Shown: positions 16,017-25,164 of the stretch, piece by piece
How positions within the stretch are numbered: position 1 is the stretch's first letter
How the letters are laid out: each line of letters opens with the position of its first letter
Program-made: the position numbers and the translations under genes
Notes under the pieces: model-generated
What the model saw: the letters and a program-made list of their open reading frames with translations, nothing else
Database searches by the model: none
Told to the model about the DNA's origin: nothing
Assembly: GCA_039962225.1 (NCBI GenBank)
Contig: JAMPKV010000008.1
Coordinates: 1-64,000, forward strand
DNA: 64,000 bases
From: Microcoleus sp. AS-A8
GTDB taxonomy: Bacteria; Cyanobacteriota; Cyanobacteriia; Cyanobacteriales; Coleofasciculaceae
Direction of reading: 5' to 3'

Positions 16017-16256
16017 ATGATGAATACAGAAATTTCTAAGGGGATTGCCTCCGAAATCCAGATATTTCAAGATATTGAGCGAAAAGAAAGCTTTTTATTT
16101 GTTTTAGGTGCTTTAGCGGCTAAAGTTATCAGTTTGAAGAAAGCAGCGGAAGTCATGGAAGTAGAACCGGAAGTATTTATGAAATTACTAGAGCTAATAG
16201 GGTTTGAATTCTCTTACTTATCACAAGAAGATGTTTGGGTTGAAAGAAACTGGTAA
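16017..16256 (+). CDS. UPF0175-family antitoxin-like protein
   Basis: 79 residues. IERKESFLFVLGALAAKVIS and LKKAAEVMEVEPEVFMKLL match the small helical UPF0175 proteins that accompany DUF3368 toxins; such proteins carry an HTH-like fold and bind DNA and toxin. It ends 5 nt before the GTG start of the DUF3368 gene. Together they form a type II toxin-antitoxin module. The pairing strengthens a call that would be moderate alone. Confidence 0.75.
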   Translation: MMNTEISKGIASEIQIFQDIERKESFLFVLGALAAKVISLKKAAEVMEVEPEVFMKLLELIGFEFSYLSQEDVWVERNW

Positions 16257-16261
16257 TTCTT

Positions 16262-16744
16262 GTGAAAATAGTTTTTAATTCGTCACCTTTAATTTTTCTG
16301 GCTCGATTGCATCTATTAAAAGTATTTGTTTGTGCCTCGGATGAGTTTTATATACCAGAATTTGTAATTGAGGAAATTAAGGTTAAACATGACGAAGCTA
16401 GCGAATATATCCAACGTTTAATTCATGACAATCAGATAAAAGTCAGAGCCACTAATCTCATTTCTTTGGCTAGTAGTCTGAATGTGCGTCTTGGCAAAGG
16501 AGAGTCAGAAGCCATCGCTCTATGCACAGAGTTACAAGCTAATTACGTTGTCCTAGATGATTTTGCTGCTAGAAGAGAAGCAATACGATTAGGGTTGAAT
16601 GTCAGAGGTACTCTAGCCATTATCAGGAACCTGAACTCAGAAGGTAAAATTGCCATAGACAACCTGGATGAGCTTTATCAACGACTGATGGCGATTAATT
16701 TCAGAGTAAAACGAGCGCTATTTGATGCCATCTTTGAAGACTGA
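16262..16744 (+). CDS. DUF3368 PIN-like toxin
   Basis: 160 residues from GTG. The DUF3368 signature is clear: VFNSSPLIFLARLHLL at the start (PIN-type strand with Asn-Ser-Ser in place of the usual Asp-Thr), FYIPEFVIEEI, GKGESEAIALC with acidic residues, and YVVLDDFAARREA with two Asp. PIN-fold proteins of this type are predicted RNases. It follows the UPF0175 gene directly and is the toxin of that pair. Confidence 0.85.
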   Translation: MKIVFNSSPLIFLARLHLLKVFVCASDEFYIPEFVIEEIKVKHDEASEYIQRLIHDNQIKVRATNLISLASSLNVRLGKGESEAIALCTELQANYVVLDDFAARREAIRLGLNVRGTLAIIRNLNSEGKIAIDNLDELYQRLMAINFRVKRALFDAIFED

Positions 16745-16834
16745 ACAGTTGCTAGTTGACCAAAGAACGTGACGTTTTTTAGGTTTCTACATCTCATAGT
16801 AATATGTTTTATATCGATTGACTTTTGACTTGTT

Positions 16835-17458
16835 GTGATTCCATTAACTACAGAATGCCTGATTATTTTCACCCGCTACCCAGAACCCGGAAACACGAAA
16901 ACACGACTCATCCCAGTGCTGGGTGCGGAAGGTGCTGCAACACTTCAGCGTCAGATGACAGAACACAAGCTAGCTGAAGTTAATCAACTCCTAACGTTTT
17001 ATCCGCTATCGGTGGAAGTCCATTTTGCGGGTGGCAATGAACAGTTGATGCAAGAGTGGTTGGGGTCTAGCCTAGTCTACCGACGCCAAAGTGAGGGCGA
17101 TATTGGCGATCGCATGGCATCAGCGTTTCAGCTGTCTTTTGCGGCTGGAATGACGGCTGGGGTTCTGATCGGTAGTGATTGCCCTGACTTGAATGCTCCC
17201 CTTATGGCAGAAGCGTTTCAGTTATTGCGTCAGCATGATTTGGTACTTGGGCCTGCACTGGATGGGGGCTATTATCTGATTGGGCTGCGTCGGTTGATTC
17301 CAGAACTTTTTACAGGCATTCCTTGGAGTACGGCTGAGGTTTTGCAACAAACAATAACTATCGCCAAGAGGCTTGGGTTAGCTGTGGCTAAGTTGCCTCT
17401 ACTCAGTGATGTCGATCGCCCAGAAGATTTATCGGTTTGGAAGCCAGCCAATCTTTAG
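16835..17458 (+). CDS. TIGR04282-type glycosyltransferase (rSAM/selenodomain-associated transferase 1)
   Basis: 207 residues with GT-A-like fold: CLIIFTRYPEPGNTKTRLIP holds the nucleotide-binding loop, GVLIGSDCPDLNAPLM the DxD-like metal site, and GPALDGGYYLIGLRRL the acceptor-side loop. The family is annotated in arsenosugar biosynthesis and in rSAM/selenodomain gene sets. The partner TIGR04283 gene follows about 200 nt downstream on the same strand, the usual pairing. No ArsM or radical-SAM gene is visible here. Start GTG at 16835. Confidence 0.88.
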   Translation: MIPLTTECLIIFTRYPEPGNTKTRLIPVLGAEGAATLQRQMTEHKLAEVNQLLTFYPLSVEVHFAGGNEQLMQEWLGSSLVYRRQSEGDIGDRMASAFQLSFAAGMTAGVLIGSDCPDLNAPLMAEAFQLLRQHDLVLGPALDGGYYLIGLRRLIPELFTGIPWSTAEVLQQTITIAKRLGLAVAKLPLLSDVDRPEDLSVWKPANL

Positions 17459-17661
17459 GTGGTTTTCTGATTGAGGTCTATTGAACTTGCATAATTGAGA
17501 GGCTCAAATCCCTGACTACCGGATGTTGAGCCAGAAAACTCAATCAGAGCACAGCAAGAATTGTGAGTTTTTAGTGACCCGTTGTCAACCAGAAATGACG
17601 GGTTCAGGAGACTTCGCCGTGCAAAGCCTGTGTTCTTGCTCTTTTAATGACCCAATGCTGC

Positions 17662-18387
17662 ATGAAAGCCGCCAAAATTTCCATTATCATTCCCGTTCTC
17701 AATGAAGCTACGACAATTGAGGCAACACTCACTAGGCTTCAGGATGTCTCGGATATCGAAGTTATCGTAGTCGATGGGGGAAGTCGAGATGAAACGGTGG
17801 AATTAGCCCATCGCTGCTTTAGCAGATTCGCGCCCTCGTCAGAACTGAAAGTTATTTCTGCGGCAGCCGGTCGTGCTTGCCAAATGAATGCAGGCGCAGC
17901 AATGGCGACAAGTGATATTTTGCTATTTCTTCATGCTGACACGCATTTGCCCTCTGAGTTTGACACCTTAGTCCGCCAATCCCTAGAAAACCCCAGCACC
18001 ATTGCCGGGGCATTTGAATTGAGAATTGATTCCGACTTGCGAGGGCTACGGTTGATTGAGAGGATAGTGAATATGCGATCGCGCATTTTTTCCATGCCCT
18101 ATGGTGATCAGGCTATCTTTCTCAAAGCCACCACTTTTGATGAACTCGGTGGTTTTCCAGAGTTGCCAATTATGGAAGACTTTGAATTAATGCGGCGATT
18201 GAAATACCAAGGAAAAATCACCATTGTTCCAAGATCTGTGCTTACCTCAGGACGCCGTTGGCAAAAGTTAGGGGTACTAAAAACCACGCTGATGAACCAA
18301 CTAATTATCGTGGCCTATTATCTAGGGATTCCCCCAAGCACCCTAGTTCGCTGGTATCGTCAGGGTGGTTTTAAAAATAGAGGGTAA
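17662..18387 (+). CDS. TIGR04283-type family 2 glycosyltransferase
   Basis: 241 residues from the ATG at 17662 (an ATG at 17647 would add five). GT2 motifs: ISIIIPVLNEATTIEATL, VIVVDGGSRDETVELA, GRACQMNAGA and ILLFLHADTHLP (the DxD metal site), then MPYGDQAIFLKATTFDELGG and PIMEDFELMRRL. This is the second transferase of the rSAM/selenodomain pair annotated in arsenosugar biosynthesis, and it follows its partner closely. It probably transfers an activated sugar in the cytoplasm; the acceptor is unproven. Confidence 0.88.
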   Translation: MKAAKISIIIPVLNEATTIEATLTRLQDVSDIEVIVVDGGSRDETVELAHRCFSRFAPSSELKVISAAAGRACQMNAGAAMATSDILLFLHADTHLPSEFDTLVRQSLENPSTIAGAFELRIDSDLRGLRLIERIVNMRSRIFSMPYGDQAIFLKATTFDELGGFPELPIMEDFELMRRLKYQGKITIVPRSVLTSGRRWQKLGVLKTTLMNQLIIVAYYLGIPPSTLVRWYRQGGFKNRG

Positions 18388-18469
18388 GCTTCGATCTTAA
18401 TGTCGCTACCGCTACGCTAACGTACTCATTGCGTAAGTCCTAAAAAACCATTTTTTTATTAGAAGAGGG

Positions 18470-19093
18470 CTAATTTGGTTTAACATTATCTTCTGCGGCT
18501 AGACCATAACTCTTTGCAGACTCGAAAGAGACATCTGGAAGATTACGAAGCATCTCATCCCATGTACTTTGAGCTTGTAAAGCCTCTACCACGACTTGAA
18601 GTGGCTTTGAGAGGATGGCTGGGAAATCCGCCTCTTCGGAAACCTGAATCTTGAAAGCTAGCCTTTCTTGCGGTGGTGTGAACTGAGCATCAACACCCTC
18701 TCGATTACCTCTTGCATCAACACGATACCAACCAACTTTAGGTAAATAGACTGCGTTGAAGCCATGCAAACAGTAGGGCGCACCCTGATCGTTCATACTC
18801 AATCGTACATAGCAAAACCCGGCTGGAATACCATTTGCCCGTAGCAAGGCAGCTAGCAAATGACTTTTTGCGTAGCAGTAACCTGTTTTGTACTGGAGTA
18901 CATCTGAGGCTCGACACGTAATAGGGTTCATCTGATAGTCATAGCTGTGATGAATTTCATCCCGAACCCATTCAAAACAGGCTTTTGCTATCGCTTCAGA
19001 TGTTTGATGTTCTGAGGCAATTGTCTGGGAAAGTGCCAAAATTGCTGGATGGTTCCAGTCAATAATTTCACTGCTTTGTAGGTACTCTTCCAT
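18470..19093 (-). CDS. Transglutaminase-like cysteine protease-fold protein
   Basis: 207 residues. The catalytic triad is visible: Cys in YKTGYCYAKSHLLAALLR, His in YCLHGFNAVYL and Asp in GWYRVDARGN. This is the transglutaminase/papain-like fold used by many bacterial peptidases and amidases. The short length means it is essentially the catalytic domain. No signal peptide, so probably cytoplasmic. Lies 92 nt downstream of the co-oriented M61 peptidase, possibly co-transcribed. Confidence 0.88.
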   Translation of the reverse strand: MEEYLQSSEIIDWNHPAILALSQTIASEHQTSEAIAKACFEWVRDEIHHSYDYQMNPITCRASDVLQYKTGYCYAKSHLLAALLRANGIPAGFCYVRLSMNDQGAPYCLHGFNAVYLPKVGWYRVDARGNREGVDAQFTPPQERLAFKIQVSEEADFPAILSKPLQVVVEALQAQSTWDEMLRNLPDVSFESAKSYGLAAEDNVKPN

Positions 19094-19185
19094 GTCGATT
19101 GCTAGACAAATTCCTTCTAATTCGCTAATGATTGAAATCCCCCGTTTTTCAGGCGAGGGATTAGCTTAATCGTCCTTTTTTACAA

Positions 19186-20970
19186 TCACGATTCCCAAGT
19201 TCCCAGCCACCCAGTAAAGTTCTGCCTCTGGGCATCGGAAGGCTTCTCCACGGGCATAATTTGGTAACGACTGGGTAGTGGTGCAGCTAAGGTAACGGAT
19301 AATGTGCGGAGTTCTTCCTGGTGGAAAACGCTCAACTGGATGGTGTCACCAACCTTGTAATCTTTGAGACGATCGCTCAATTGTTCAGCCGTTACCCGCC
19401 AACCATTAAGGGCTAGCAATTCGTCTCCCGCATCGACTCCTGCCGCAGCGGCTGGAGATGCGGCTTCGACAAACTGGATAAGGGTTTTACCATTGTCTGC
19501 ATTCACGTTTACGCCTAGGTGAGGTACACTTTCCCCTGATTCCACACTCAATAAGCGCAAACCGAAAGGTTCGAGGTACTCATCAAAGGGTAATTCATCG
19601 GTGCCATCGATGTAGCAATTAAAGAAATCGCTCAAATCTGTCTGTGCCACCGACTCGAACACATCCCGTAGTTGTTGGGGAGTAAAGCCAATTTCATTGA
19701 TGCCGAAACGCTGCCACATTTGGCGCATCACATCATCGAGCGATCGCTGATTTCCATGTCGCGCACGAATGAGCAAATCCAACAAAAATGAAACCATTTC
19801 CCCTTTCAAGTAGTAGGAAATTTGGGAATTATTGCTGTTGGCATCGCGTCGATAAAGTTTAATCCAAGCATCAAAACTCGACTCACTCAGCGGCTGTACT
19901 TTACGACCGGGTATCATTTGAAACTGAGTAATTTCCTTACTCAAGTTTTCTAAAAAACTCTTAGCTTCATAAATCTTTGCTCTGAAGGGAATCACCAAAT
20001 CGTAGTAACTCGTCGTTCCTTCAGAAAACCACAAAGAAGGAGTGTAATTTTCCTGTTCGTAGTTAAATTTTTCTAGCGCTTTTGGTCGAATTCGCTTAAC
20101 ATTCCAGAGGTGAAAGAATTCGTGGGCGACTAATTGCATGAAGCGGTTGTATTTCTCCTTCGCCCGAAATCCGAAGCGGGAGTAATTCAACGAACAGGAA
20201 TCCTTATGTTCCAAACCGCCGAAGCCGCCAGAGGAGAGATGCAATAGAAACAGATAGCGGTCATAGGGTAAGCCCCCAAATAACTCGGCTTCCACCTCAA
20301 TAATCTGCTTCGTGTTCTCTATAATTCTCTCTGGGTCAGCGTTTCCCTGTCCCCAGATGGCGAGTTGATGGGATTTACCCAATACTTGAAAGTTATAAAG
20401 TTGCTGAGAACCAATTTCAAACGGGCTATCGACCAGGGTATCGAAATCTGCCGCCTCGAAGGTGTTGGCTTCTCCAGGAAGCGATTGCAAGGGGGTCGTA
20501 ACCTGCCAATCGGGTTTGGCTGGTATAATATTCACCCGAATTGGTTGATGTTCCCATCCGGGGATAAAAAAGAACAGCGCCGCCCCATTAAAATAGCCAT
20601 GAGTGGCATCTAAATGATTCGTTCGCACTGAGAGTTCATTGGCAAACACACGGTAACGAACAGTAATTTCTGAGGTATCTGCCGTCTCAATTTGCCAGTG
20701 ATTTTTGCTGATTTTTCGTGACAGCAAACGCTGCCGTTGGTCACCCGTGTCAGCAGAAAAGTCTTGGAGATGTTTCGCATACTCCCGCACTAGATAAGAA
20801 CCTGGAGTCCAAACAGGCAATTTTAAATCCAGCACAGGTTCCTGCCAGCCTGTCACGAAAAGCGTCACCTCAAATAGGTGCGATTCTGGCTGAGGCATCG
20901 CCACCTGGTAGCGGATTGACGGTGCGGTGCTGAGTAAACTGCTGGGGCGAACGGTTGTTGCTTCTGTCAT
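19186..20970 (-). CDS. M61-family metallopeptidase with C-terminal PDZ domain
   Basis: 594 residues. The N-terminal beta-rich region (about 15-215) is the M61 N domain. The zinc motif HEFFHLWN lies in a gluzincin-type catalytic domain (about 230-470), preceded by GGFGGLEHKDSCSLNY and followed by WFSEGTTSYYDLV with the third ligand Glu. The PDZ domain spans about 490-570 (AASPAAAAGVDAGDELLALNG). Family members are aminopeptidases with preference for Gly or Ala. No signal peptide, so probably cytoplasmic. Confidence 0.92.
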   Translation of the reverse strand: MTEATTVRPSSLLSTAPSIRYQVAMPQPESHLFEVTLFVTGWQEPVLDLKLPVWTPGSYLVREYAKHLQDFSADTGDQRQRLLSRKISKNHWQIETADTSEITVRYRVFANELSVRTNHLDATHGYFNGAALFFFIPGWEHQPIRVNIIPAKPDWQVTTPLQSLPGEANTFEAADFDTLVDSPFEIGSQQLYNFQVLGKSHQLAIWGQGNADPERIIENTKQIIEVEAELFGGLPYDRYLFLLHLSSGGFGGLEHKDSCSLNYSRFGFRAKEKYNRFMQLVAHEFFHLWNVKRIRPKALEKFNYEQENYTPSLWFSEGTTSYYDLVIPFRAKIYEAKSFLENLSKEITQFQMIPGRKVQPLSESSFDAWIKLYRRDANSNNSQISYYLKGEMVSFLLDLLIRARHGNQRSLDDVMRQMWQRFGINEIGFTPQQLRDVFESVAQTDLSDFFNCYIDGTDELPFDEYLEPFGLRLLSVESGESVPHLGVNVNADNGKTLIQFVEAASPAAAAGVDAGDELLALNGWRVTAEQLSDRLKDYKVGDTIQLSVFHQEELRTLSVTLAAPLPSRYQIMPVEKPSDAQRQNFTGWLGTWES

Positions 20971-21310
20971 TTCGGCAAATTATGGGGCAAATAAGCAAAT
21001 GGCGATTAGCTTTTAGCGTAGCAGTGGTCAGGGATCGATTGCCTGGGGAGGGTGGATACTCCCCCACCCTGCCGATTCTGTTCTCACGAGGGATTGAGGG
21101 ATGCGAATAAGTAGATGCACCTAATTGAAATTACAGGTAAGACGTAGGGGGTGCTCAGCCTGTGCGTAACGCAGCGAATGGTCAGGTTTTAGGCCGTTAA
21201 GCTGGCGAAAAGAGCATTTTACAGACCATTGGGAAGTCTTGAGTGACGGCTTTTTGCAGAACCGGATGTTCCAAGATTTAGCCACACTATTTTCTCGCCC
21301 ATTGCCCCGT

Positions 21311-21994
21311 CTACACACGTCCTGCCAAATGAGCTAGTTGCTTAATATTGAGCAGGCACAGTGTCTGATTTTCCGGGTCAATGTTAATCCAGCCCTTACT
21401 ATCGAGCTTGTCCATAATTTTGGCGGTATCGTCGGCGCTGATGTCTGAAATATCTGCCAAGTCTTTATAGGAGAAGTTAAAGATTTCTGTGCCCTTTTCT
21501 GTGGGTTCACCGTAGTTTTCTGCCAAGCTAACCAGCGTACTGACTAACTTGACGGCGGGTGGCTGATGGCGTCGTTGCAGGCGGATGTTGGTTTGGCGTA
21601 ACCGCCGCACCATCAGTTGCAACATCCGGTGGTGTAATTGAGGGTCTTTGAACAGGGTTTGAATGAAGCGTTGGGCAGAGACGCTGAGTAATTTTACGTC
21701 AGAAAGAGCGAGAACATCGGTTGAGCGGGGAGATTCATCGAGAATGGCCATTTCCCCAAAAAAATCACCCTGACCCAAAATTGCTAGAGTCACAACGTTT
21801 TCTCCATAAAGGCGTCGTACTTTGACCCAGCCGGAGACAACAAAGTAAACTGCGTTGCCCCAGGCATCTTCCATGAGAACCGCTCTCCCTGCCGGATACT
21901 CGTGTTCTACTACAACCGACAGGAGCCATTCTAATGTCTCTGGGTTAGCCGTATTAAACAGTGGGAAAAGCTCATTAAAAGCTTTAGTCTGCAT
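21311..21994 (-). CDS. Crp/Fnr-family transcription regulator
   Basis: 227 residues: cyclic-nucleotide-binding barrel (about 15-130, with VSGWVKVRRL, GQGDFFGEMAILDESPRS), long dimerisation helix (about 115-150) and C-terminal winged helix (FSYKDLADISDISADDTAKIM). The phosphate-binding cassette GEMAILDESPRST is close to the cAMP-binding consensus RSA/RST, so a nucleotide ligand is possible. Targets unknown. Its leader is interrupted by the group II intron: the exon junction lies 137 nt upstream of the ATG. Confidence 0.88.
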   Translation of the reverse strand: MQTKAFNELFPLFNTANPETLEWLLSVVVEHEYPAGRAVLMEDAWGNAVYFVVSGWVKVRRLYGENVVTLAILGQGDFFGEMAILDESPRSTDVLALSDVKLLSVSAQRFIQTLFKDPQLHHRMLQLMVRRLRQTNIRLQRRHQPPAVKLVSTLVSLAENYGEPTEKGTEIFNFSYKDLADISDISADDTAKIMDKLDSKGWINIDPENQTLCLLNIKQLAHLAGRV

Positions 21995-22130
21995 GAAAGG
22001 TTTTTAAAGATAGAGTCTGAGGATGCAAGAGCCGTGACAGTCAAAAACTAGTGTAATGCTATAGAAGATTCCCAGCCTCAGTACCAACTGAGTTTTGAAT
22101 CAACTACGGCTGGTCGCTATACTGGGAAAC

Positions 22131-24618
22131 ATTAAAGTCGGCGACTCTCTCACGAGAGCCGCTGCTCTCCAAAACCGTGCTTGAGACTTTCGCCTCACAC
22201 GGCTCCTCAATGATTTGGTGTATTGTCAAACACACCTCATTACCCAATTCCCGTTGACCATTTCTAGTTTTCTGGGGGGCTTAGGCTCGGCACTGTTACA
22301 GCCGGATTTGTTGCCAAAACTACCATCTCTGGTGGTTTTTATGTCGTGGCAATGTCTGTGAAGGAGCTGCCAATTGTCGTATTTATCCTTTCCACCTTGC
22401 GATTTTGGGATTTTATGGTCAATCTCCATCACATCTTCCTCACGGAAGTGTAAATTGCACCTGGTGCATATCCCTTTTTGTTTCTTCAAGAGCATTGCTA
22501 CTCTCGTTGGCATCTCAGGGTTTTCACCTTTTCTTTTGCTCCAATAAACTAGGTTTCCGTCGTATGGAGACGCTTCGCCTTTAACTTTTACATGACGAAC
22601 TATAGGAGTTTTGGCATGGTCAAGTAACCGGAGGGGGTTATTTCCCTCCCTAGTCGCGAAGACCCAGTTATCGCCGCCTATGGTTATCCAATAGCGCTTA
22701 ACCACATCCCCCATATTCTTTTTGGGGTGGCGGCGTTTTGCCCAAGCGCGAAGCTTTTGGTACATGAGATTATCTAATTCTGCGTAAGTTACCTTGCTTA
22801 CTACAGTTGAGAAGTAATTAGACCAACCCCTAATGATTGGATTGAGATGTTTAATAAGCGCCGATTGGGGCGCTGCCTTATGGCGGCTAATTACGTCCGC
22901 AATTTTGTCGTAATGTACCTTTACTTTCTCTTTACTTGGGGTGATGATGGTTTTAATGCCAAGTAATTCTCCGTGTGTATTTTTACCCGTGTGGTACTTA
23001 CCTACAGAGAATTGGCGTATGTTGAAGCCGAGGAAGTTAAATCCCGGCTTCTCATTTTCCACCGGATTAAGGGTGTGAGCCAATCGGGTCTTACTGGGCT
23101 TTAGTTCCAAACCCATGTCTTTTAACCAGTCAGAGATAATCACCTGACATCCTTGGACTACGGTTATGTCTTCGTGGAGAATAACGAAGTCGTCGGCGTA
23201 TCGGATAAGGCTTACGCTGAGTTTTCTATTAATTAGGCTTATACCCAACTTTAATGACCCAACGTATTCTTTTATCCGTTCTTCCATCCCGTGGAGGGCA
23301 ATATTGGCAAGTAGTGGCGATATGACGCCACCTTGCGGTGTACCCTCGGATGTGGGAAACAGCTCTTTGCCATCCATTACTCCCGCTTTTAACCAAGACC
23401 TGACTTGCCGTCTTAGGGTGGGGAATGTATTTAATTTTGCGAGCAGTTTCTCCTGGTCGATGCGGTCAAAACATTTTGCAATGTCGGCGTCAAGCACGTA
23501 TTTCGATTTGACGTTGATTGCCTTGAAAATTGATCCAATCGCATCGTGACATGACCTACCTGGTCTGAACCCATAGCTATTAGGTTCAAATCGCGCTTCC
23601 CATTCTGGCTCTAGAGCCAGTTTGACTAGCGCTTGCAAGGCGCGGTCTTTCATTGTAGGTATTCCCAAGGGTCGTTTCTCTTCCGTTCCGGGTTTTGGAA
23701 TCCATACTCTCCGGGTTGGACTTGCCTTGGTTCCCAGGTGTAATTTATTTACAAGTTCAAGACGTTGCTTTGGGGTCAGGCTTTTTTGCCCATCCACTCC
23801 TGCCGTCTTTTTACCTTGGTTGTCCTGGGTCACTCTACGAACCGACAATGCTCTTGCTGACCAAGATTTCATCAGCATCTTTTGGAGTTTGCGAAGTGCT
23901 TTGATATCACCACGATTAGAGGCTTGATAGATTCGCTTTTGGAGCTTAAACACCCGCTTTTCCAGCTTTCGCCAGTCTATCGAGCGCCATTCCACCATCA
24001 GTTGTTTAGACCGTGTTTTAGACATATTTACTCTTAATTGGACTCTATCTTCCAAATCACCGTGGGAACGTCAGCATATCCAGGGCATTACCCCTGGCAT
24101 TCGCTTCTTTCCCAATCTCTCCTACCCGCTGTATACGGTTAGCACCTGCTCTCGGTATTCGACCTCCGAGAGAACAAACGGGAGGTTACTTCGTTCCAAA
24201 TGACCATTCTGTGTACCTTTAGAGTGACACTATTCGCCGGGTTTATGGGAAGTGCTTGTTGGTCGAGTAGGTAATCGCCAACTCCCTATCCTTAACCTTT
24301 TGGTTCCAGCCTATCAGCCTTATTTGGCTGGTTTGGAATAGCGACGATTCAATCGTGTCTTCAAGCCGAGGCTTTTACTCATGGGTACTTTGCTCGATGG
24401 GTACCGGATTAGGCTTCCAGTATTGCCACCTTTTCACCCCGCTTCAGGCGTTGATGGCTAGTCGCAAACCTGGGGGTGATGCTTTCACTCCTGCACCTGG
24501 AGGAAGGGTCTTGCACCCTCATGGTCATTCAGTTATCGTGGTTCTGATGGCTTGCGCCTCATTTACCAAGTTCGTCATCCCTAAGTATTGCTACCTATTT
24601 CGACGAAACGAATCGCAC
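22131..24618 (-). mobile_element. Group II intron with maturase ORF
   Basis: Minus-strand element of about 2.49 kb. The 5' end fits GTGCG at 24618-24614, followed by CGTCGAAA- and GACGAACTTGG-type domain I text. Near the 3' end, domain V reads GAGCCGTGTGAGGCGAAAG and then CTCAAGCACGGTT (about 22174-22207). Domain VI has a perfect 9-bp stem capped by GTGA and a bulged A seven nucleotides before the 3' terminal AAT at 22131, giving the required AY end. The 5' boundary is inferred from consensus, not from an empty site. Confidence 0.8.
22226..24025 (-). CDS. ltrA: Group II intron reverse transcriptase/maturase with HNH domain
   Basis: 599 residues from ATG 24025 (TTG 24055 upstream adds ten). 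RT blocks are intact: KRPLGIPTMKDRALQ, YGFRPGRSCHDAI, LDADIAKCFDRID, EGTPQGGVISPLLAN and the catalytic YADD (LIRYADDFVIL). The maturase X domain follows (LKHLNPIIRGWSNYF). The C-terminal HNH has CTRCNLHFREEDVMEIDHK, then HRHCHDIKTT. The protein splices its intron RNA and carries out target-primed insertion. All motifs present, so likely functional. Confidence 0.95.
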   Translation of the reverse strand: MSKTRSKQLMVEWRSIDWRKLEKRVFKLQKRIYQASNRGDIKALRKLQKMLMKSWSARALSVRRVTQDNQGKKTAGVDGQKSLTPKQRLELVNKLHLGTKASPTRRVWIPKPGTEEKRPLGIPTMKDRALQALVKLALEPEWEARFEPNSYGFRPGRSCHDAIGSIFKAINVKSKYVLDADIAKCFDRIDQEKLLAKLNTFPTLRRQVRSWLKAGVMDGKELFPTSEGTPQGGVISPLLANIALHGMEERIKEYVGSLKLGISLINRKLSVSLIRYADDFVILHEDITVVQGCQVIISDWLKDMGLELKPSKTRLAHTLNPVENEKPGFNFLGFNIRQFSVGKYHTGKNTHGELLGIKTIITPSKEKVKVHYDKIADVISRHKAAPQSALIKHLNPIIRGWSNYFSTVVSKVTYAELDNLMYQKLRAWAKRRHPKKNMGDVVKRYWITIGGDNWVFATREGNNPLRLLDHAKTPIVRHVKVKGEASPYDGNLVYWSKRKGENPEMPTRVAMLLKKQKGICTRCNLHFREEDVMEIDHKIPKSQGGKDKYDNWQLLHRHCHDIKTTRDGSFGNKSGCNSAEPKPPRKLEMVNGNWVMRCV

Positions 24619-24815
24619 CCCTACGCTTCCATTACACCACACTACAACAGCAGTACCCAACTTCCCTTAGTTGGATAGAGGCGAATGCCTCTTCGCTCAA
24701 CCAGGTTTGACGACTATCGATGTTTCTCCTGCGATTGGCGAGAGCGTTGCGAGTAAAGCGTACTCCGTTGGAGTAGCCGAAGCGTCGCGCAGCTCGCACT
24801 TTGGGGAACGGAGGC

Positions 24816-24858
24816 GCGTTTGCGTAGCTAATGCGCTACGCCCATGCTACGCAAACGC
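24816..24858. repeat. 13-bp perfect inverted repeat in a GC-rich repeat block
   Basis: GCGTTTGCGTAGC (24816-24828) and GCTACGCAAACGC (24846-24858) pair exactly around a 17-nt loop that itself contains GCGCTACGC. The surrounding 24733-24875 resembles blocks at 61005-61100 and 35132-35170 (ATGCGATAGCG...GCTGCTGC...ATCGC). This looks like a dispersed cyanobacterial repeat. Confidence 0.6.
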
Positions 24859-24900
24859 CTTAGCGAATCGCATCCACTAACATAGAAAAGCGATGTTCCC

Positions 24901-25021
24901 CTAGTGTACCCAGGCAGAAATAACCCACCAGTTGGCAACGGGGGAACTCTCGAAGCTCTTGGAGCAAGCTTTTAATTTAATCCTATTGAAGTGGTGGAAA
25001 ACTTTTTCTGCGTTGCACTAG
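24901..25021 (+). repeat. MITE-like element, copy 2 (no heptamer expansion)
   Basis: Begins CTAGTGTACCCAGGCAGAAA and ends TTTCTGCGTTGCACTAG, so CTAGTG/CACTAG and GCAGAAA/TTTCTGC form nested inverted repeats. The left 35 bp align with copy 1 (15861) through AAATAAC and CCAGTTGG. No ORF. No clear target duplication. Confidence 0.6.
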
Positions 25022-25164
25022 TCAGACATCATAAATCAGTTGGGTGGACTACTACGCTGCTTTCGCTAGCTAGATGGGCATGACACAGAAGTAGCGATAC
25101 AATTTAAAAATCTACAAAAATTACTCAAGAGTTTTACGATTGTGCAGTCATCGGTCTTTTAAAA

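Larger units (their letters stand above)
24619..25164. other. Repeat-rich intergenic region on 5' side of the intron
   Basis: No credible gene. It contains a GCGATNN...AATCGCATCC repeat block (about 24733-24875) with a 13-bp inverted repeat, then a MITE-like element (24901-25021), and the leader of the next gene. Confidence 0.6.

Noticed and set aside
17523-17705. 60-codon ORF between the two glycosyltransferases
   Set aside because: Overlaps the start of the second transferase in another frame and looks like a shadow.
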